DNA from: an uncultured Clostridia bacterium
Lineage (GTDB): Bacteria > Bacillota > Clostridia > Christensenellales > Pumilibacteraceae
Length of the DNA stretch: 7,171 nucleotides
Direction: 5' to 3'
Assembly (NCBI GenBank): GCA_900553555.1
Contig: USEG01000045.1
Coordinates: 1 to 7,171 of the forward strand
Part shown: positions 6,544 to 7,171 of the stretch, piece after piece
How the letters are laid out: each line of letters opens with the position of its first letter
Position numbering within the stretch: position 1 is the stretch's first letter
Made by a program: the position numbers and the translations under genes
Notes under the pieces: model-generated
The model's input: the letters and a program-made list of their open reading frames with translations, nothing else
What the model was told of the DNA's origin: nothing
Database searches by the model: none

Positions 6544-6572
6544 ATTATAAAGCAATTGACTTGTTTTGTCAA
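6544..6572 (-). promoter_or_regulatory. Consensus SigA promoter of the ABC importer operon
   Basis: On the minus strand a perfect -35 TTGACA (6567-6572) is followed after exactly 17 bp by a perfect -10 TATAAT (6544-6549). Transcription should start near 6537, giving a leader of about 177 nt before the binding-protein ATG. A promoter this strong on a sugar importer suggests control by repression or by the leader rather than by an activator. The -35 box is one arm of a dyad (TTGAC-7-GTCAA, 6556-6572) that could be an operator. Confidence 0.9.
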
Positions 6573-6652
6573 GAGAAATACTCGCGTTTTAAAGTGAATT
6601 TTTTGTGATTAAACAAAATCATGTATTCCGCCTCAAATCTCTTGCTTAATAT

Positions 6653-6681
6653 TTGTTTTTTTGTTAGTATTTATGTATAAG
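6653..6681 (+). promoter_or_regulatory. Candidate promoter of the DegV-family gene
   Basis: TTGTTT (6653-6658), a 17-bp spacer and TATAAG (6676-6681) give 3/6 and 5/6 matches to the SigA boxes, about 22 nt before the DegV ATG. This would leave a short 5' leader. The surrounding DNA is T-rich, so chance matches are easy; an alternative pairing is TTGCTT with TAGTAT a little upstream. Confidence 0.4.
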
Positions 6682-6703
6682 GCTATTTACGGCGGGATTT
6701 TAT

Positions 6704-7171
6704 ATGCGGAATTTTTTTATCACCATCGACTCTACGGCGGCAGTTACCGACGAGATGTTGGCGCATACGGGCGTCAGCACCATACGTTTTGACGTTAAAG
6801 CGGGCAATTTTTCCTGCCCGGACGGCATTTTGTCGTACGAAAACGCCAAAGAGCTTATGCACAGGGCGCTTACGGAAGGATACGCAATAAACGCCCCCTC
6901 CGCCGCTCGGTATGAGGAATTTTTCGACGATCTCGCCGAAAAAAACCGCAATATAATACACATATCCTGCGGCGCGGGCTTTTCGGACGCATACAATAAC
7001 GCCGTAAAGGCTTCGCGCAATACAATGGTCAAGTTTAAGCGCGTTTCGATATACGTAGTGGACAGTCATTCGCCGTGCGCGGGTCAGGCGCTTTTGATGG
7101 ACCGCGCGCTTGCCATGTGCGAAAACAACGCCTCGGCGGAAGAAGCCTTTGTGGAATTGTCGGAAGGCGCC
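6704..7171 (+). CDS. DegV family (fatty-acid-binding fold) protein, N-terminal 156 residues, cut by window edge
   Basis: The frame is open from the ATG at 6704 to the window end. Family features: 'FITIDSTAAVTDEML' at 5-19 (usual 'xxxDSTxDLxxE'), 'INAPSAARYEEFFDDL' at 62-77 (usual 'TSQPSxxxFxxxfexL'), 'IIHISCGAGFSDAYNNAVKA' at 84-103 (usual 'xxxIxiSSxLSGTYxxAxxA'), and 'VSIYVVDSHSPCAGQALLM' at 114-132 (usual 'VxVIDSxxxSxGxGxLV'). DegV/FakB proteins bind a fatty acid between two domains, and some hand it to fatty-acid kinase FakA for phosphorylation; others have no known partner. Full members are about 280 residues, so roughly half is present. The first in-frame stop upstream is at 6665 and no other ATG lies between, so this start is the only good choice; the ribosome site (GGCGGGA) is weak. 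It is transcribed away from the ABC operon and need not be related to it. Confidence 0.85.
   Translation, partial: MRNFFITIDSTAAVTDEMLAHTGVSTIRFDVKAGNFSCPDGILSYENAKELMHRALTEGYAINAPSAARYEEFFDDLAEKNRNIIHISCGAGFSDAYNNAVKASRNTMVKFKRVSIYVVDSHSPCAGQALLMDRALAMCENNASAEEAFVELSEGA

Larger units (their letters stand above)
6361..6703. other. Divergent regulatory intergenic region (ABC operon left, DegV gene right)
   Basis: This 343-bp stretch has no convincing protein gene and is much more A/T-rich than the flanking genes. From right to left on the minus strand it holds a near-perfect SigA promoter and a leader of about 177 nt with at least two dyads, ending in the binding-protein ribosome site. The right end carries a weaker plus-strand promoter candidate for the DegV-family gene. 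An AT-rich dyad (TGATT, 6-nt gap, AATCA; 6606-6621) lies between the two promoters. Confidence 0.85.

Noticed and set aside
6683..7069. Minus-strand open frames opposite the DegV-family gene
   Set aside because: The plus-strand frame matches DegV family motifs along its full length, while the minus-strand products match nothing I recognise.
1..7171. CRISPR arrays, tRNA or rRNA genes, insertion sequences, phage or toxin-antitoxin genes
   Set aside because: No direct-repeat array, cloverleaf-like sequence, transposase or terminal inverted repeat pair was seen; the window reads as ordinary chromosomal transport and metabolism genes.

Overview
The window looks like the chromosome of a low-to-mid GC Gram-positive bacterium, probably an anaerobic member of the Clostridia (Bacillota). 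The evidence is strong AGGAGG-type ribosome binding sites, a perfect consensus SigA promoter, a lipoprotein signal peptide, an ECF vitamin-transporter subunit, a ferredoxin-tailed aldo/keto reductase and a DegV-family protein. I cannot place it to genus from sequence alone. Almost everything is on the minus strand; one gene on the plus strand runs off the right edge.

Right part (about 2015-6572, read right to left). This is a carbohydrate-type (CUT1) ABC importer operon. It has a perfect TTGACA-17-TATAAT promoter at 6544-6572 and a leader of roughly 177 nt that contains dyads. A very large solute-binding lipoprotein (4093-6360) follows, then a 16-bp perfect intercistronic hairpin (4041-4078). 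Two permeases come next, MalF/UgpA-like (2996-4021) and MalG/UgpE-like (2061-2981), and the operon ends at a strong intrinsic terminator (2015-2052). No ATP-binding subunit is encoded, so the importer presumably borrows a shared MsmX/UgpC-type ATPase encoded elsewhere. The binding protein would capture an oligosaccharide or other polar solute outside the cell and the two permeases would form the channel.

Left part (1 to about 1910, read right to left). Three tightly spaced genes look like one operon: an aldo/keto reductase with a C-terminal 2[4Fe-4S] ferredoxin domain (778-1896), an ECF-transporter S component (178-759), and the start of a DUF1893 protein (1-167, cut by the window edge). The spacing is 18 bp and 10 bp. 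They may work together on uptake and conversion of a vitamin-like or nucleobase-like compound, but the substrate cannot be read from the sequence.

Far right (6704-7171, plus strand). This is the N-terminal half of a DegV-family (fatty-acid-binding fold) protein, divergently transcribed from the ABC operon across a 343-bp intergenic region.

Two start codons had to be moved: the longest open frames of the MalG-like permease and of the binding protein both begin at TTG codons in or against the ribosome binding site, and the real starts are ATGs at 2981 and 6360. I did not find a clearly new system. The most distinctive items are the binding protein's two large insertions, the hairpin-rich regulatory DNA of its operon, and the AKR-ECF-DUF1893 gene set.
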